Assembly: GCA_002431395.1 (NCBI GenBank)
Contig: DJEU01000059.1
Coordinates: 1-64,000 of the forward strand
From: Lachnoclostridium sp. UBA5890
GTDB lineage: Bacteria; Bacillota; Clostridia; Lachnospirales; Lachnospiraceae
Length of the DNA stretch: 64,000 nucleotides
Reading direction: 5' to 3'
The first letter of the stretch is position 1, and the number at the start of each line of letters is the position of its first letter. Both the position numbers and the translations under genes were made by a program. Positions 52,441 through 61,304 of this stretch are shown one piece after another. Below the pieces are notes generated by a model. The model saw nothing but the letters and a program-made list of their open reading frames with translations. It had not been told where the DNA came from and did no database searches.

Positions 52441-53640
52441 ATGATGATTCAAAGGGATAGTCTGCCGGAAAACGTGATATTACAGGGACGATATGAAGTA
52501 AGAAAAGCCACACATACGACACAAGTAGAACGGGATTATGATGTATACGACCGAGAGGAAAAGAAAGAATACTGGGGCAAGGAATTTTATCCGTCAAATT
52601 ACTGCAGCAGGGGAGCAGACGGGCAAATGGTCATCGTGCGTGGTACACGGAACCAGTCTGTCTTTGAACAGTCCAAAAAATGGTTTGCTCAGGTATACCG
52701 ACAGATTGCTGCCAGACCGAAAACAAAGGGGTTCCCGGAGGCAGTGCGCCTGTTTTCGGAAAATAATACGATTTATGTCATTTTAGAAAAATCAGATGGC
52801 GGGCGGCTTTCTGAGCAGATTCGGCATGCCGGCGGAAAACTGTCTTATGCCGAAAGTGTGTCCATTATGCGCGCAATTGTGGAAACATTACTGCAAATGC
52901 AGCCGCCGAAGGGGTACTTTCCGAAAATTTCCAAAGAAAGTATATTGCTCTTGAAAAAGCAGAATAAAATAGAGGTCATATTTACGGACATTGTACAGAA
53001 AGAAGATGTTGTCTATTCTGTGGGGAGTCTCTGGGTTGAGATGCTGACAGGATTATCCACTCAGACATCGTCTCTGCGTGCCCCGTCAGACTTGGGGGTG
53101 GAACTGCCGGCCGAAGCAGAGCAGATGATATTGCGATGCTTGGAAAAGAATACAGGAAACAGGGTGTCTTTGGAGGAACTTCTTTCGATCCTCCCACGGG
53201 AAAGAAAAACAGTAGGTGCGCTTCCTAAAAAACAGATTTTATTAGCTGTCGCTGCGCTGGTCTTTGCGATAGCGGCATGGAAAAGTCTGCTGCCGAAAGA
53301 GAAAGAGGTTTTGGTCGCGGAAAAGCAGTCCTTTTTGACAGAAACAGCAGACGTGGAAAGGATTGTGTCGGCACCTGCCGTATCACTGGGAGCGATTCAG
53401 GTAAGTGTGGCAAGTGCACCGGCGATAACGGAGGAGACGGTAAGCGAGGTGGCTTTAGAAGAAGAAATTCCGACAAGCACATCGGAGCAAACACCCGAAA
53501 AGGTGAAAAAGGAAAAACAGAAACAGAAAAAGAAGAACAAAAAGAAGAGTAGGGAAGAAAGGCAAAATAAGGTGGAGCAATCCGTAGTGGCGACGAGTAA
53601 ACCGAATAAGCCAAAGTCGAATTTGTTTGATTTATGGTAA
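52441..53640 (+). CDS. Membrane pseudokinase-like protein with lysine-rich extracellular tail
   Basis: 399 residues. The N-terminal part (about 12-255) follows the Hanks-kinase plan: GRYEVRKATH in place of the Gly-rich loop, K47 in YWGKEFYP as the subdomain II lysine, hinge IYVILEKSDGGRL, and a C-lobe tail RCLEKNTGNRVSLEELL. The HRD loop is replaced by FPKISKESILLLKK and DFG by FTDI, so catalysis is unlikely. A transmembrane helix (about 263-283) and an outside tail with a Lys/Glu-rich end follow. ATG 52441 best fits AAGGGGAA. Role unknown; a signalling scaffold is a guess. Confidence 0.75.
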   Translation: MMIQRDSLPENVILQGRYEVRKATHTTQVERDYDVYDREEKKEYWGKEFYPSNYCSRGADGQMVIVRGTRNQSVFEQSKKWFAQVYRQIAARPKTKGFPEAVRLFSENNTIYVILEKSDGGRLSEQIRHAGGKLSYAESVSIMRAIVETLLQMQPPKGYFPKISKESILLLKKQNKIEVIFTDIVQKEDVVYSVGSLWVEMLTGLSTQTSSLRAPSDLGVELPAEAEQMILRCLEKNTGNRVSLEELLSILPRERKTVGALPKKQILLAVAALVFAIAAWKSLLPKEKEVLVAEKQSFLTETADVERIVSAPAVSLGAIQVSVASAPAITEETVSEVALEEEIPTSTSEQTPEKVKKEKQKQKKKNKKKSREERQNKVEQSVVATSKPNKPKSNLFDLW

Positions 53641-53690
53641 AATAGAGACGGTATAATGCAAAAATTATAGGGTGTATAACGAAAAAGTTA

Positions 53691-53718
53691 TTGAGAAAGT
53701 AAAAATAATACCTATACT
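53691..53718 (+). promoter_or_regulatory. Promoter of the GH11 xylanase gene
   Basis: TTGAGA (53691-53696), 16-bp spacer, TATACT (53713-53718). Confidence 0.65.
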
Positions 53719-53766
53719 TTATGACAAAAATGTGTTATTCTGAACATGGAGAAAGGAGGTTGCTGG

Positions 53767-54882
53767 ATGCAACACAAAAAACTTATGGGGATTGTAGCTT
53801 TGCTGATGTGTCTTTCGTTGGTGGCGCCGACAGTAACGATTGAGGCAGCGACAACAATCTACAACAACCAGACTGGTACGCAGGATGGGTACAATTATGA
53901 ATTGTGGAAAGATTATGGGACCACAAGCATGACCCTGAATGGAGGGGGAACCTTCAGCTGCCAGTGGAGCAACATTGGAAATGCGTTATTCCGTAAAGGA
54001 AAGAAATTTGACGCGACCAAGACGTATTCGCAGCTTGGCAATATCACGATTGACTATGGCTGCAACTACCAGCCAAACGGAAACTCTTACCTCTGTGTAT
54101 ATGGCTGGTCAAAGAGTCCGCTTGTGGAATTCTACATCGTGGACAGCTGGGGAACCTGGCGTCCACCGGGAGGAACTTCCAAAGGACAGATTTATGTAGA
54201 TGGCGGCACTTACGATGTGTACGAGACAACTCGTGTCAATCAGCCATCCATCGAAGGAAACACGACCTTCAAACAGTATTGGAGTGTACGTACAAGCAAA
54301 CGTACGAGCGGAACGATTTCCGTGACAGAACATTTTAAAGCTTGGGCGAACAAAGGTATGAGCCTCGGAAAGATCTATGAAGCGGCTTTGAATATCGAAG
54401 GATATCAGAGTAGCGGAAGTGCCAATGTTTATAAGAATAATATGACCATCGGCGGAAGTTCAAGTGGATCAAGCAGTTCCGGAAGTTCTGGTTCAGGCAG
54501 CTCGGGAAGCACAAGTACAAGCACGAATAAAAAAGAGTGTGAAAGCATGACACTTGGGGGCAATTATGCAGGAAAGATTAATTCTCCATTCAGCGGAGTA
54601 GGTCTTTATGCAAATGGGGATAATTGCAAATTTACCCAGTATTTTGCTTATGGCACACACAGCTTTTCGCTTCGTGGCTGTTCGAACAACGATAAGATGG
54701 CAAAAGTAGATTTGTACATCGGCGGTACAAAGAAAGGTACTTTTTACTATGGCGGAAGTTATCCTGCCGTATACACGATCAATAATGTAAGTCATGGAAC
54801 AGGAAACCAGGAAATTGCGTTGGTATGCTCTGATGACAATGGTACATGGGATGCTTATGTAGACTATCTTACATGGCAATAA
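53767..54882 (+). CDS. Secreted GH11 endo-xylanase with C-terminal CBM36-like module
   Basis: 371 residues. Signal peptide about 1-28, GH11 jelly roll about 30-220 with nucleophile Glu in [13 protein letters not shown] and acid/base Glu in [10 protein letters not shown], a Gly/Ser linker (about 228-250), then a CBM36-like module (about 258-371; [25 protein letters not shown], shown in part, and [10 protein letters not shown]) that in known members binds xylan through calcium. ATG 53767 is used because AAAGGAGG lies between it and the in-frame ATG 53746. Monocistronic, 22 kb from the GH10/GH115 cluster. Confidence 0.93.
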   Translation: MQHKKLMGIVALLMCLSLVAPTVTIEAATTIYNNQTGTQDGYNYELWKDYGTTSMTLNGGGTFSCQWSNIGNALFRKGKKFDATKTYSQLGNITIDYGCNYQPNGNSYLCVYGWSKSPLVEFYIVDSWGTWRPPGGTSKGQIYVDGGTYDVYETTRVNQPSIEGNTTFKQYWSVRTSKRTSGTISVTEHFKAWANKGMSLGKIYEAALNIEGYQSSGSANVYKNNMTIGGSSSGSSSSGSSGSGSSGSTSTSTNKKECESMTLGGNYAGKINSPFSGVGLYANGDNCKFTQYFAYGTHSFSLRGCSNNDKMAKVDLYIGGTKKGTFYYGGSYPAVYTINNVSHGTGNQEIALVCSDDNGTWDAYVDYLTWQ

Positions 54883-54929
54883 AGGAAATCGATGGATGTC
54901 CTGTTATCGGACGTTCAGAATAGAATAAT

Positions 54930-54977
54930 AACTCTGCCTGCGGCAAATAATCTACCGGCTGCGGGCAGAGTTTTTTG
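54930..54977 (+). terminator. GH11 terminator
   Basis: AACTCTGCC / GGCAGAGTT outer stem (GC-rich inner pairs GC/GC) followed by TTTTTTG. Confidence 0.9.
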
Positions 54978-55023
54978 TATTACTGCTTTTGTATCCGAAA
55001 GCACCTGAACATAGCTTTTCCAG

Positions 55024-55052
55024 TAGACAAAGTGTGTGAAAAATGTTATAAT
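55024..55052 (+). promoter_or_regulatory. guaA promoter
   Basis: TAGACA (55024-55029), 17-bp spacer, TATAAT (55047-55052). The leader is about 40 nt, too short for a purine riboswitch. Confidence 0.65.
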
Positions 55053-55097
55053 TTTTAAATATATGAAACATGCAATGATCAGAAGGAGGAAATAACG

Positions 55098-56636
55098 TTG
55101 AATAAAGAACTCGTTATTGTGCTTGATTTTGGCGGCCAGTACAATCAGCTGATTGCCAGACGTGTCCGAGAGTGTCATGTATACTGCGAAGTGCATCCGT
55201 ACACCCTTGGGATAGATAAGATCAAGGAAATGAACCCGAAAGGGATTATATTTACCGGTGGACCAAATAGTGTATATGCGGAAGAATCCCCACGTTATCA
55301 GAAAGAAATTTTTGAACTTGGTATTCCGATTCTCGGAATTTGCTATGGTTCCCAGTTGATGGCATATACGCTCGGTGGAACAGTGGAGACAGCACCTGTC
55401 AGTGAATATGGAAAGACAGAAGTCAAAGTAGACAAGTCGTCTCTTTTGTTTGGCGATGTCGAAGAAAAGACAATCTGCTGGATGAGCCACACCGATTATA
55501 TCGCAAAGGCACCGGAAGGCTTTATCATCAGTGCGACGACACCTGTCTGCCCGGTAGCAGCGATGGAAATGCCTGAGAAAAAACTTTATGCAACGCAATT
55601 TCATCCGGAAGTTCTTCATACTCAGGAAGGTGTGAAGATGCTTTCCAATTTTGTATACAAAGTCTGTGGATGCAGTGGCGACTGGAAAATGTCTTCTTTC
55701 GTAGAAGATACCATCCGCTCCATCCGTGAAAAGGTCGGTGACGGCAAAGTGCTCTGTGCTCTTTCCGGTGGTGTCGACTCTTCCGTGGCAGCAGTCCTTC
55801 TCTCGAAGGCAATCGGCAAACAGTTGACTTGCGTCTTTGTTGATCAGGGACTTCTCCGCAAAAATGAAGGCGACGAAGTCGAAGCTGTATTCGGTCCAGA
55901 CGGACCATACGATCTGAACTTTATCCGCGTCAACTGCCAGGAGCGTTTCTATGAAAAACTTGCCGGTGTCAGTGAACCGGAAGCAAAACGTAAAATCATC
56001 GGCGAAGAATTTATCCGAGTTTTCGAAGAGGAAGCAAAGAAAATCGGAGCTGTCGATTTCTTGGTACAGGGAACGATTTACCCAGACGTGATCGAATCCG
56101 GTCTCGGTAAATCTGCAGTCATCAAGTCCCACCACAATGTCGGTGGTCTCCCGGACTGCGTTGATTTCAAAGAAATCATCGAACCTCTCCGTCTCCTTTT
56201 CAAGGACGAAGTTCGTAAAGCAGGCCGCGAACTCGGCATCCCAGAATATCTGGTAAACCGCCAGCCATTCCCGGGCCCGGGTCTTGGAATCCGTATCGTC
56301 GGCGAAGTAACGGCAGAAAAAGTCCGCATCGTTCAAGACGCCGACTACATCTACCGCGACGAGATCGCCAAAGCCGGCATCGAAGGTCTCGGCCAGTACT
56401 TCGCAGCCCTCACCAACATGCGCAGTGTCGGTGTCATGGGTGACGAACGTACCTACGACTACGCCGTAGCTCTCCGCGCCGTAAACACAACCGACTTCAT
56501 GACCGCCGAGTGCTCCGAAATTCCATTCGAGGTGCTCCAAAAGGTAATGAACCGAATCATAAACGAAGTGAAAGGGGTCAACCGCGTAATGTACGATCTG
56601 ACCAGTAAGCCACCTGGAACGATAGAGTTTGAGTGA
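55098..56636 (+). CDS. guaA: GMP synthase (glutamine-hydrolysing)
   Basis: 512 residues. Class I amidotransferase domain (1-190, Cys in [16 protein letters not shown]), ATP pyrophosphatase with P-loop SGGVDSSV (about 220-227) and the C-terminal dimerisation domain ending KPPGTIEFE. Converts XMP to GMP. TTG 55098 follows GAAGGAGGAAA. From about 56100 to 56560 codons shift strongly to C-ending forms (GAC, TAC, ATC, GCC, CTC) unlike the first half of the gene. The 3' end of guaA is a known target for integrative elements and an integrase gene follows. Confidence 0.96.
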   Translation: MNKELVIVLDFGGQYNQLIARRVRECHVYCEVHPYTLGIDKIKEMNPKGIIFTGGPNSVYAEESPRYQKEIFELGIPILGICYGSQLMAYTLGGTVETAPVSEYGKTEVKVDKSSLLFGDVEEKTICWMSHTDYIAKAPEGFIISATTPVCPVAAMEMPEKKLYATQFHPEVLHTQEGVKMLSNFVYKVCGCSGDWKMSSFVEDTIRSIREKVGDGKVLCALSGGVDSSVAAVLLSKAIGKQLTCVFVDQGLLRKNEGDEVEAVFGPDGPYDLNFIRVNCQERFYEKLAGVSEPEAKRKIIGEEFIRVFEEEAKKIGAVDFLVQGTIYPDVIESGLGKSAVIKSHHNVGGLPDCVDFKEIIEPLRLLFKDEVRKAGRELGIPEYLVNRQPFPGPGLGIRIVGEVTAEKVRIVQDADYIYRDEIAKAGIEGLGQYFAALTNMRSVGVMGDERTYDYAVALRAVNTTDFMTAECSEIPFEVLQKVMNRIINEVKGVNRVMYDLTSKPPGTIEFE

Positions 56637-56680
56637 CCTTAGAGTGGTTTAGAGGTTAGCTCCACAAATCCAGTATTTTC
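56637..56680. other. Candidate attachment-site region behind guaA
   Basis: The first phage-like genes start directly behind guaA, so the left junction of the element should lie at the guaA 3' end or in this stretch. The matching right junction is outside the window; the core sequence cannot be identified here. Confidence 0.35.
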
Positions 56681-56681
56681 A

Positions 56682-56727
56682 AGGCCTGAGGCCGTGTGAA
56701 ATTGCACGGTTTCAGGTCTTTTTTTGG
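56682..56727 (+). terminator. Terminator behind guaA
   Basis: CCTGAggCCGTG / CACGGttTCAGG stem with 8-base loop followed by TCTTTTTTT. Confidence 0.88.
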
Positions 56728-56888
56728 CTGTTGCTTCTAAAATGATTCTAATTTTCTAAAAGAAACCGAAGCGAAATAACTCCAAAACAAAGTTCAATTC
56801 TGTTTCTTATCTTTTATCTTCCTCAGATTTCAAAAAAATTAAATATTTTTGCTGTGATTAGTAATGAGCTTTTTTTCAACCCAAATGT

Positions 56889-56911
56889 ATTACGTAAGAA
56901 AAACACGTAAT
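56889..56911 (+). promoter_or_regulatory. Inverted repeat before the excisionase-like gene
   Basis: ATTACGT (56889-56895) and ACGTAAT (56905-56911) are perfect inverted copies separated by 9 bp, directly before the ribosome binding site. Could be an operator for the encoded HTH protein or an integrase arm site. The rest of 56728-56888 is A/T-rich with no clear promoter. Confidence 0.5.
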
Positions 56912-56925
56912 TGGAGGTGAATGAA

Positions 56926-57147
56926 ATGTTTGAATGCAGAACCTTTATCACAGTAAAAGAAATCGGCGAAGTACTCGGTGTTTCGGAATCTAAGTCATAT
57001 GGTATAGTTCGCGATTTGAATAAAGAACTTGCTGACAAGGGTTACATGGTTATCCCCGGAAGAGTCAGCAGGAAATATTTCGAAGAGCGTTTCTATGGAG
57101 TAGTAAACGAAACAGAGGAAAAGGAGGAAAAGTATGCCGGCGAATAG
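56926..57147 (+). CDS. Excisionase-like small HTH protein
   Basis: 73 residues. FITVKEIGEVLGVSESKSYGIVRDLNKEL (about 6-34) is a winged-HTH of the excisionase/MerR-like type, followed by GYMVIPGRVSRKYFEERFYG. ATG 56926 follows TTGGAGGTGA. Its end overlaps the integrase gene by 14 bp, the usual xis-int arrangement in Tn916-like and related Firmicutes elements. Confidence 0.8.
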   Translation: MFECRTFITVKEIGEVLGVSESKSYGIVRDLNKELADKGYMVIPGRVSRKYFEERFYGVVNETEEKEEKYAGE

Positions 57148-58231
57148 GGATAAAAAGACAGGCAAGTGGAACTCCCAGTTCTATTATACGGACTGGACAG
57201 GCAAAAAAATCAAAAAGATGAAACGTGGCTTTGAGACAAAAAAGGAAGCACAGGACTGGGAGCGACATTTTAAATTGGAAAAGGCGAGTAGCCTTGACAT
57301 GACGTTCGGGGATTTTTACAGACGCTATGAAGAAGATGTTAAACCAAAGGTCAGAGAGAATACGTGGAATTCAAAAGTTTGGGTTATCGAAAAAAAGATT
57401 CTTCCATACTTTAAGGATCTTGTAATGAGAGATATTACTCCACGCGATGTCCTTGCTTGGCAGAACGAAATGAGAAAGTTGGAGTCAAAGGACGGAGAAA
57501 AATTTAAGGGAACGTATCTTAGAAAAATGCAGGCGGAACTTTCAGCCATATTTAACCATGCGGTGAAGTATTATGAATTGCCAAAGAATCCTGCAGTAAT
57601 AGCTGGTCCACTTGGACAGTACCATGCAGATGAAATGCTTTTTTGGACAAAGGAAGAGTATATGCGCTTTATTCCTGAGGTTGCAAATAAAACTTATTCC
57701 TATATGGCATTTGAACTTTTGTATTGGTGTGGAATTCGAATTGGCGAGTTGATGGCATTAACTCCTGCGGATTTTGATTTCAATAAGAATAAGCTTTCTA
57801 TAACCAAATCTTATCAGAGAATCAGCGGAAGGGATGTTATTACAAAACCTAAGACTCCCAAAAGTGTGCGTATGATTTCTATGCCAGAGAATGTTGCATT
57901 AGAAATGAGAGATTTCCTTAATAGCATTTATGGCATTGAGCCGGGGGACAGGATTTTTGTGATATCAAAGTCCTATCTGCATCATGAGATGGACAGGGGC
58001 GTAAAGGCGAGCGGTGTAAAACGTATTCGTCTTCATGATTTAAGACACAGTCATGTATCTCTTCTTATCGACATGGGGTTCTCAGCTGTGGCTATCGGCA
58101 ATCGTGTAGGGCATGAAAGTACGGAGATTACTTATCGATACGCACACATGATGCCGTCAATTCAGGACGATATGGCAGAGGCGCTTGATGAAGAATGGAA
58201 GGAGGGATTTGATGTCAGCAAAGAATCTTGA
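57134..58231 (+). CDS. Tyrosine site-specific integrase (Tn916 Int family)
   Basis: 365 residues. N-terminal arm-binding domain (1-60, WNSQFYYTDWTGKKIKKMKRGFETKKEAQDW, in part), SAM-like core-binding domain (about 60-165) and catalytic domain with Arg in WCGIRIGELMAL, HDLRHSH, GHES and the nucleophile Tyr in TEITYRYAHMMP. All catalytic residues are present. Follows the xis-like gene with AAAGGAGGAAAAGT upstream; it presumably inserted the element at guaA. Confidence 0.93.
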   Translation: MPANRDKKTGKWNSQFYYTDWTGKKIKKMKRGFETKKEAQDWERHFKLEKASSLDMTFGDFYRRYEEDVKPKVRENTWNSKVWVIEKKILPYFKDLVMRDITPRDVLAWQNEMRKLESKDGEKFKGTYLRKMQAELSAIFNHAVKYYELPKNPAVIAGPLGQYHADEMLFWTKEEYMRFIPEVANKTYSYMAFELLYWCGIRIGELMALTPADFDFNKNKLSITKSYQRISGRDVITKPKTPKSVRMISMPENVALEMRDFLNSIYGIEPGDRIFVISKSYLHHEMDRGVKASGVKRIRLHDLRHSHVSLLIDMGFSAVAIGNRVGHESTEITYRYAHMMPSIQDDMAEALDEEWKEGFDVSKES

Positions 58232-58607
58232 TCCAAAAGGAAGGCTGCGGAGCGAGACTATCGCTTATCGTTGTTCTCCTGCTGAAAGGAGGGAATTGGA
58301 TAAGCGATGGAAACTGCTTGGATATGCGACAAAACAGGATTATGTTCTTGACTCCGTATTGCATAACAAGGTTACGGCAAAGGGAAATCCTATGATGCTG
58401 GTGAATTTCCGAAAGGAACTGTATGGCATTCTTGGAGAATTGGAACGACGGGAAGAAGCCTCTGAGATAGACGAGGAACTTTTCACACCGATCCGCACTA
58501 TGCTTGAAATCTTGGAAGCTTTTAAGGAAAACGAAGAGAAGAACAAAAAGAATAAAACCAGAAGGAATGATAAGTTTTTGGAAAGGAGAGTTTATCGCGA
58601 TGTGTAA
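58212..58607 (+). CDS. MobC-like mobilisation / ribbon-helix-helix protein
   Basis: 131 residues. An N-terminal segment RSETIAYRCSPAERRELDKRWKLLGYATKQDYVLDSVL (given for position about 11-48; shown because it carries the RHH-like pattern in parts IAYRCS and DYVLDSVL) resembles relaxosome accessory proteins, followed by a helical part and a Lys/Arg tail. GAAGGAGGGATTTG precedes ATG 58212 inside the end of the integrase gene, and its last codons overlap parA. No relaxase is in view. Confidence 0.6.
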   Translation: MSAKNLDPKGRLRSETIAYRCSPAERRELDKRWKLLGYATKQDYVLDSVLHNKVTAKGNPMMLVNFRKELYGILGELERREEASEIDEELFTPIRTMLEILEAFKENEEKNKKNKTRRNDKFLERRVYRDV

Positions 58608-59385
58608 AGTAATTATTTGTGCAAATCAAAAGGGAGGTGTCGCCAAGAGTACATCTGTTGTAAATCTTGGTATCGGACTCGCAAACAAAGGAAAGAGGGT
58701 TCTTGTTATCGATAACGATCCTCAGGGATCTCTTACAGAGGCTTTAGGATATCCGGAGCCGGATAAGTTGGAAGTGACCCTTGCAAATGTTATGGACTGG
58801 GTATTGAACGAGGATGAATATGATTTGAAAGCTGGTATCCTGCATCATGAGGAAGGAATAGATCTTATGCCTGCCAATATCGAATTATCCGGTGTAGAGA
58901 CATCGCTTGTAGGAATTATGAGTTCGGAGACAACGCTTCGTGAGTATGTCGAGACCATTAGGGATGATTATGATTACATCCTCGTGGATTGCTCACCAAA
59001 CTTAGGACAGCTTACCTTAAATGCTCTTGTGGCGGCGGATGAGGTTATTATCCCGGTACAGGCCGCATACCTGCCTATAAAGGGTTTAGAACAGTTGTTA
59101 AAGACAATCAGTCGTGTAAAGCGTAAGATGAACCCGAAACTTCATATTATGGGCATTCTGATCACGATGGTGGATTACAGAACCATTTATGCTAAGGAGA
59201 TTACGGAAGTGCTGTATGAGCATTATGGAAGTAGTATCCATATATTTAATGATGTGATTCCGCTTTCCGTTAGAGCTGCGGAGGCATCTGCCGAAGGAGT
59301 CAGCATCTATAAATATGATGGCAAGGGTAAAGTAGCAGCGGCGTATGAAAAGATTGTAGAGGAGGTTTTAGCCAATGAGCAGTAA
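58600..59385 (+). CDS. parA: ParA-family partition ATPase
   Basis: 261 residues. Deviant Walker A ANQKGGVAKSTS (about 9-20), VIDNDPQGSLT, YILVDCSPNLG and the C-terminal PLSVRAAEASAEG. Plasmid-type ParA/Soj. GGAAAGGAGAG precedes ATG 58600, and parB starts 11 bp before its stop. On an integrated element it may stabilise an excised circular form. Confidence 0.93.
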   Translation: MCKVIICANQKGGVAKSTSVVNLGIGLANKGKRVLVIDNDPQGSLTEALGYPEPDKLEVTLANVMDWVLNEDEYDLKAGILHHEEGIDLMPANIELSGVETSLVGIMSSETTLREYVETIRDDYDYILVDCSPNLGQLTLNALVAADEVIIPVQAAYLPIKGLEQLLKTISRVKRKMNPKLHIMGILITMVDYRTIYAKEITEVLYEHYGSSIHIFNDVIPLSVRAAEASAEGVSIYKYDGKGKVAAAYEKIVEEVLANEQ

Positions 59386-60280
59386 GGGATTATCAAATAG
59401 AATCAAGCTTTCCAGCTATGATGATATGTTTTCGGCGGAGAATGATGGTAGTACTACGACAGAAGCAAAACCTGTTGAGGGACAGATAGTAGAGATCCCT
59501 TTATCGGAACTGCATACCTTTGAAAACCATCCTTTTCGTGTTGTAGATGATGAAAACATGGAAGAAATGGTAGAGAGTGTTAAAGAGTATGGCGTGTTGG
59601 TTCCGGCTATCGCAAGACCTAGAGAAGAAGGCGGATATGAACTTATATCCGGTCACAGAAGAAAGCATGCATCCGAACTTGCAGGTAAAGATACCATGCC
59701 GGTTATTGTTCGTGATTGTGATAATGATGAAGCCGTAGTAATTATGGTGGATGCCAATATCCAGCGTGAGGATATTCTTGTCAGCGAGAGAGCGAAGGCT
59801 TATCAGATGAAATATGAAGCTATGAAGCATCAGGGCAAGGCACAGGGGAACTCTTTGCAGGAAATGAGTGAGCAGGCAGGAGAAAGCATGAAGACCATTC
59901 AACGTCTGATCTGCATCGCCAGTTTGGACGAAAAGTTGCTTGCTATGGTGGATGAAAAGAAGCTGGGACTTCGTCAGGGCGTGGATCTTTCTTTTATTCC
60001 GCAGGAACAGCAGAGAATCGTATATGAAGTTATTTCGGAGATGGGAGTGTCACTTAGCCAGGAGCAGAGTGCAAGGATAAAGGAATCATCTCGTAAAGGT
60101 TATCTGAACGCAGATTTCCTAAAGGATTATCTGTCGGAGAAGAAGCCAAAACCACGTAAGGTAGTATTTAACCAGAAAAAGTTGGACAACTATTTTACCC
60201 CGGATATGAGCAATGAGGATATCGAGGAGCTTATCGTAAAGCTTCTTGATGAATGGAAGGAGAAAGGGGAACCGCGTTAA
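59375..60280 (+). CDS. parB: ParB-family partition protein
   Basis: 301 residues. ParB/Srx nuclease-like domain (about 35-130) with LISGHRRKHASELAG and VMVDANIQREDILVSERAKAY, then an HTH part (SLQEMSEQAGESMKTIQRLICIASLDEKLL) and a C-terminal helical tail. Binds centromere-like sites and ParA. GAGGAGGTTTTAGCC upstream. Overlaps repA by one base (TAATG). Confidence 0.92.
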   Translation: MSSKGLSNRIKLSSYDDMFSAENDGSTTTEAKPVEGQIVEIPLSELHTFENHPFRVVDDENMEEMVESVKEYGVLVPAIARPREEGGYELISGHRRKHASELAGKDTMPVIVRDCDNDEAVVIMVDANIQREDILVSERAKAYQMKYEAMKHQGKAQGNSLQEMSEQAGESMKTIQRLICIASLDEKLLAMVDEKKLGLRQGVDLSFIPQEQQRIVYEVISEMGVSLSQEQSARIKESSRKGYLNADFLKDYLSEKKPKPRKVVFNQKKLDNYFTPDMSNEDIEELIVKLLDEWKEKGEPR

Positions 60281-61302
60281 TGGAGAGGCTGAAGCTGGAG
60301 TTTTATTATGGGCAAGAGGCAGAGCAGTTTACGTTCTACCGCCTGCCGAAGGCTTTGATAACAGACAACAGGTTTAAGGATATATCGAATAATTCCAAGC
60401 TTTTGTATGGACTGATGCTTGATCGTATGTCACTTTCCGTCAGAAGCGGATGGTTTGATGATCAGAACAGGGTTTATATCAAGTATTCAATAAAAAGTAT
60501 TATGGAAGATCTTAACTGTAGCAAGATGACGGCGGTGGGGCTTTTGAAGGAGTTGCAGGCTATTGGATTAGTAGATATTGAGCAGAGAAACGGATTTGCA
60601 AATATCATCTACGTTAAGAACTTCGTATCCGGAGGAGAAGAAGAGTCATTAGACCGGTCAGAAAATTGTACAGGTAAGGAAAATGAACCGGTGGTAGAAC
60701 ACCAGTCTAAAAATTCTACTGGTACAGGTATTAGGCCGGTAAATATGGAAGACCAGTCAGATGTTAATACTGGTACCTGTCAGGAATCTATACCGGGGGT
60801 AGTACAGAAATCAGACCCGAATAATAATGATTTTAACAATATTGAATCTAGTGATACCGATCATATCATTCAATCTGGCAAGCGCATGGACATGTCTATC
60901 CGAGTTACGGGGATGGATCAGATGGATGAAACTACCGTATATATGGAGCTTATTCGAGAAAACATTGATTATGACATCATGATGAGCAACAAGAAATGGT
61001 CTGACAGAGAAATGTATGACGAGCTTTATCAGTTAATCTGCGATGTTGTTTGTGTTCCGAGGAAGACTATCCGTATTGCAGGGGAAGACTATCCGTATAA
61101 CTTGGTGAAGAGTAAGTTCCTGAAGCTCAATTCAACGCATTTGGAATATGTCATCAGCTGCATGAAGAATAACACAACAAAGGTATCCAATATCAAAGCC
61201 TATTTGACAACAGCACTCTATAACGCACCGAATACCATCAGCCACTACTATACGGCTGAGGTAAATCATGATATGTATGGTACAATATATCCGGAGGAAT
61301 GA
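60280..61302 (+). CDS. RepA_N-type replication initiator
   Basis: 340 residues. The N-terminal RepA_N domain (about 8-100) reads FYRLPKALITDNRFKDISNNSKLLYGLMLDRM (in part) and a winged-helix TAVGLLKELQAIGLVDI. The middle (about 115-205) is polar and low-complexity. The C-terminal part (about 220-335; SKFLKLNSTHLEYVISCMKN) matches the DUF6017-like end of Lachnospiraceae RepA proteins. RepA_N proteins start replication of plasmids and of some conjugative elements after excision. No iteron set is obvious in the gene by eye. Confidence 0.88.
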   Translation: MERLKLEFYYGQEAEQFTFYRLPKALITDNRFKDISNNSKLLYGLMLDRMSLSVRSGWFDDQNRVYIKYSIKSIMEDLNCSKMTAVGLLKELQAIGLVDIEQRNGFANIIYVKNFVSGGEEESLDRSENCTGKENEPVVEHQSKNSTGTGIRPVNMEDQSDVNTGTCQESIPGVVQKSDPNNNDFNNIESSDTDHIIQSGKRMDMSIRVTGMDQMDETTVYMELIRENIDYDIMMSNKKWSDREMYDELYQLICDVVCVPRKTIRIAGEDYPYNLVKSKFLKLNSTHLEYVISCMKNNTTKVSNIKAYLTTALYNAPNTISHYYTAEVNHDMYGTIYPEE

Positions 61303-61304
61303 TT

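Noticed and set aside
54980..55097. Purine riboswitch in front of guaA
   Set aside because: The leader after the TATAAT box is only about 40 nt and shows no three-way junction or terminator.
54915..56540. 541-codon open frame on the minus strand
   Set aside because: It is exactly antisense to guaA, lacks a ribosome binding site and family motifs, and its Cys/Phe-rich translation is typical of a shadow frame.
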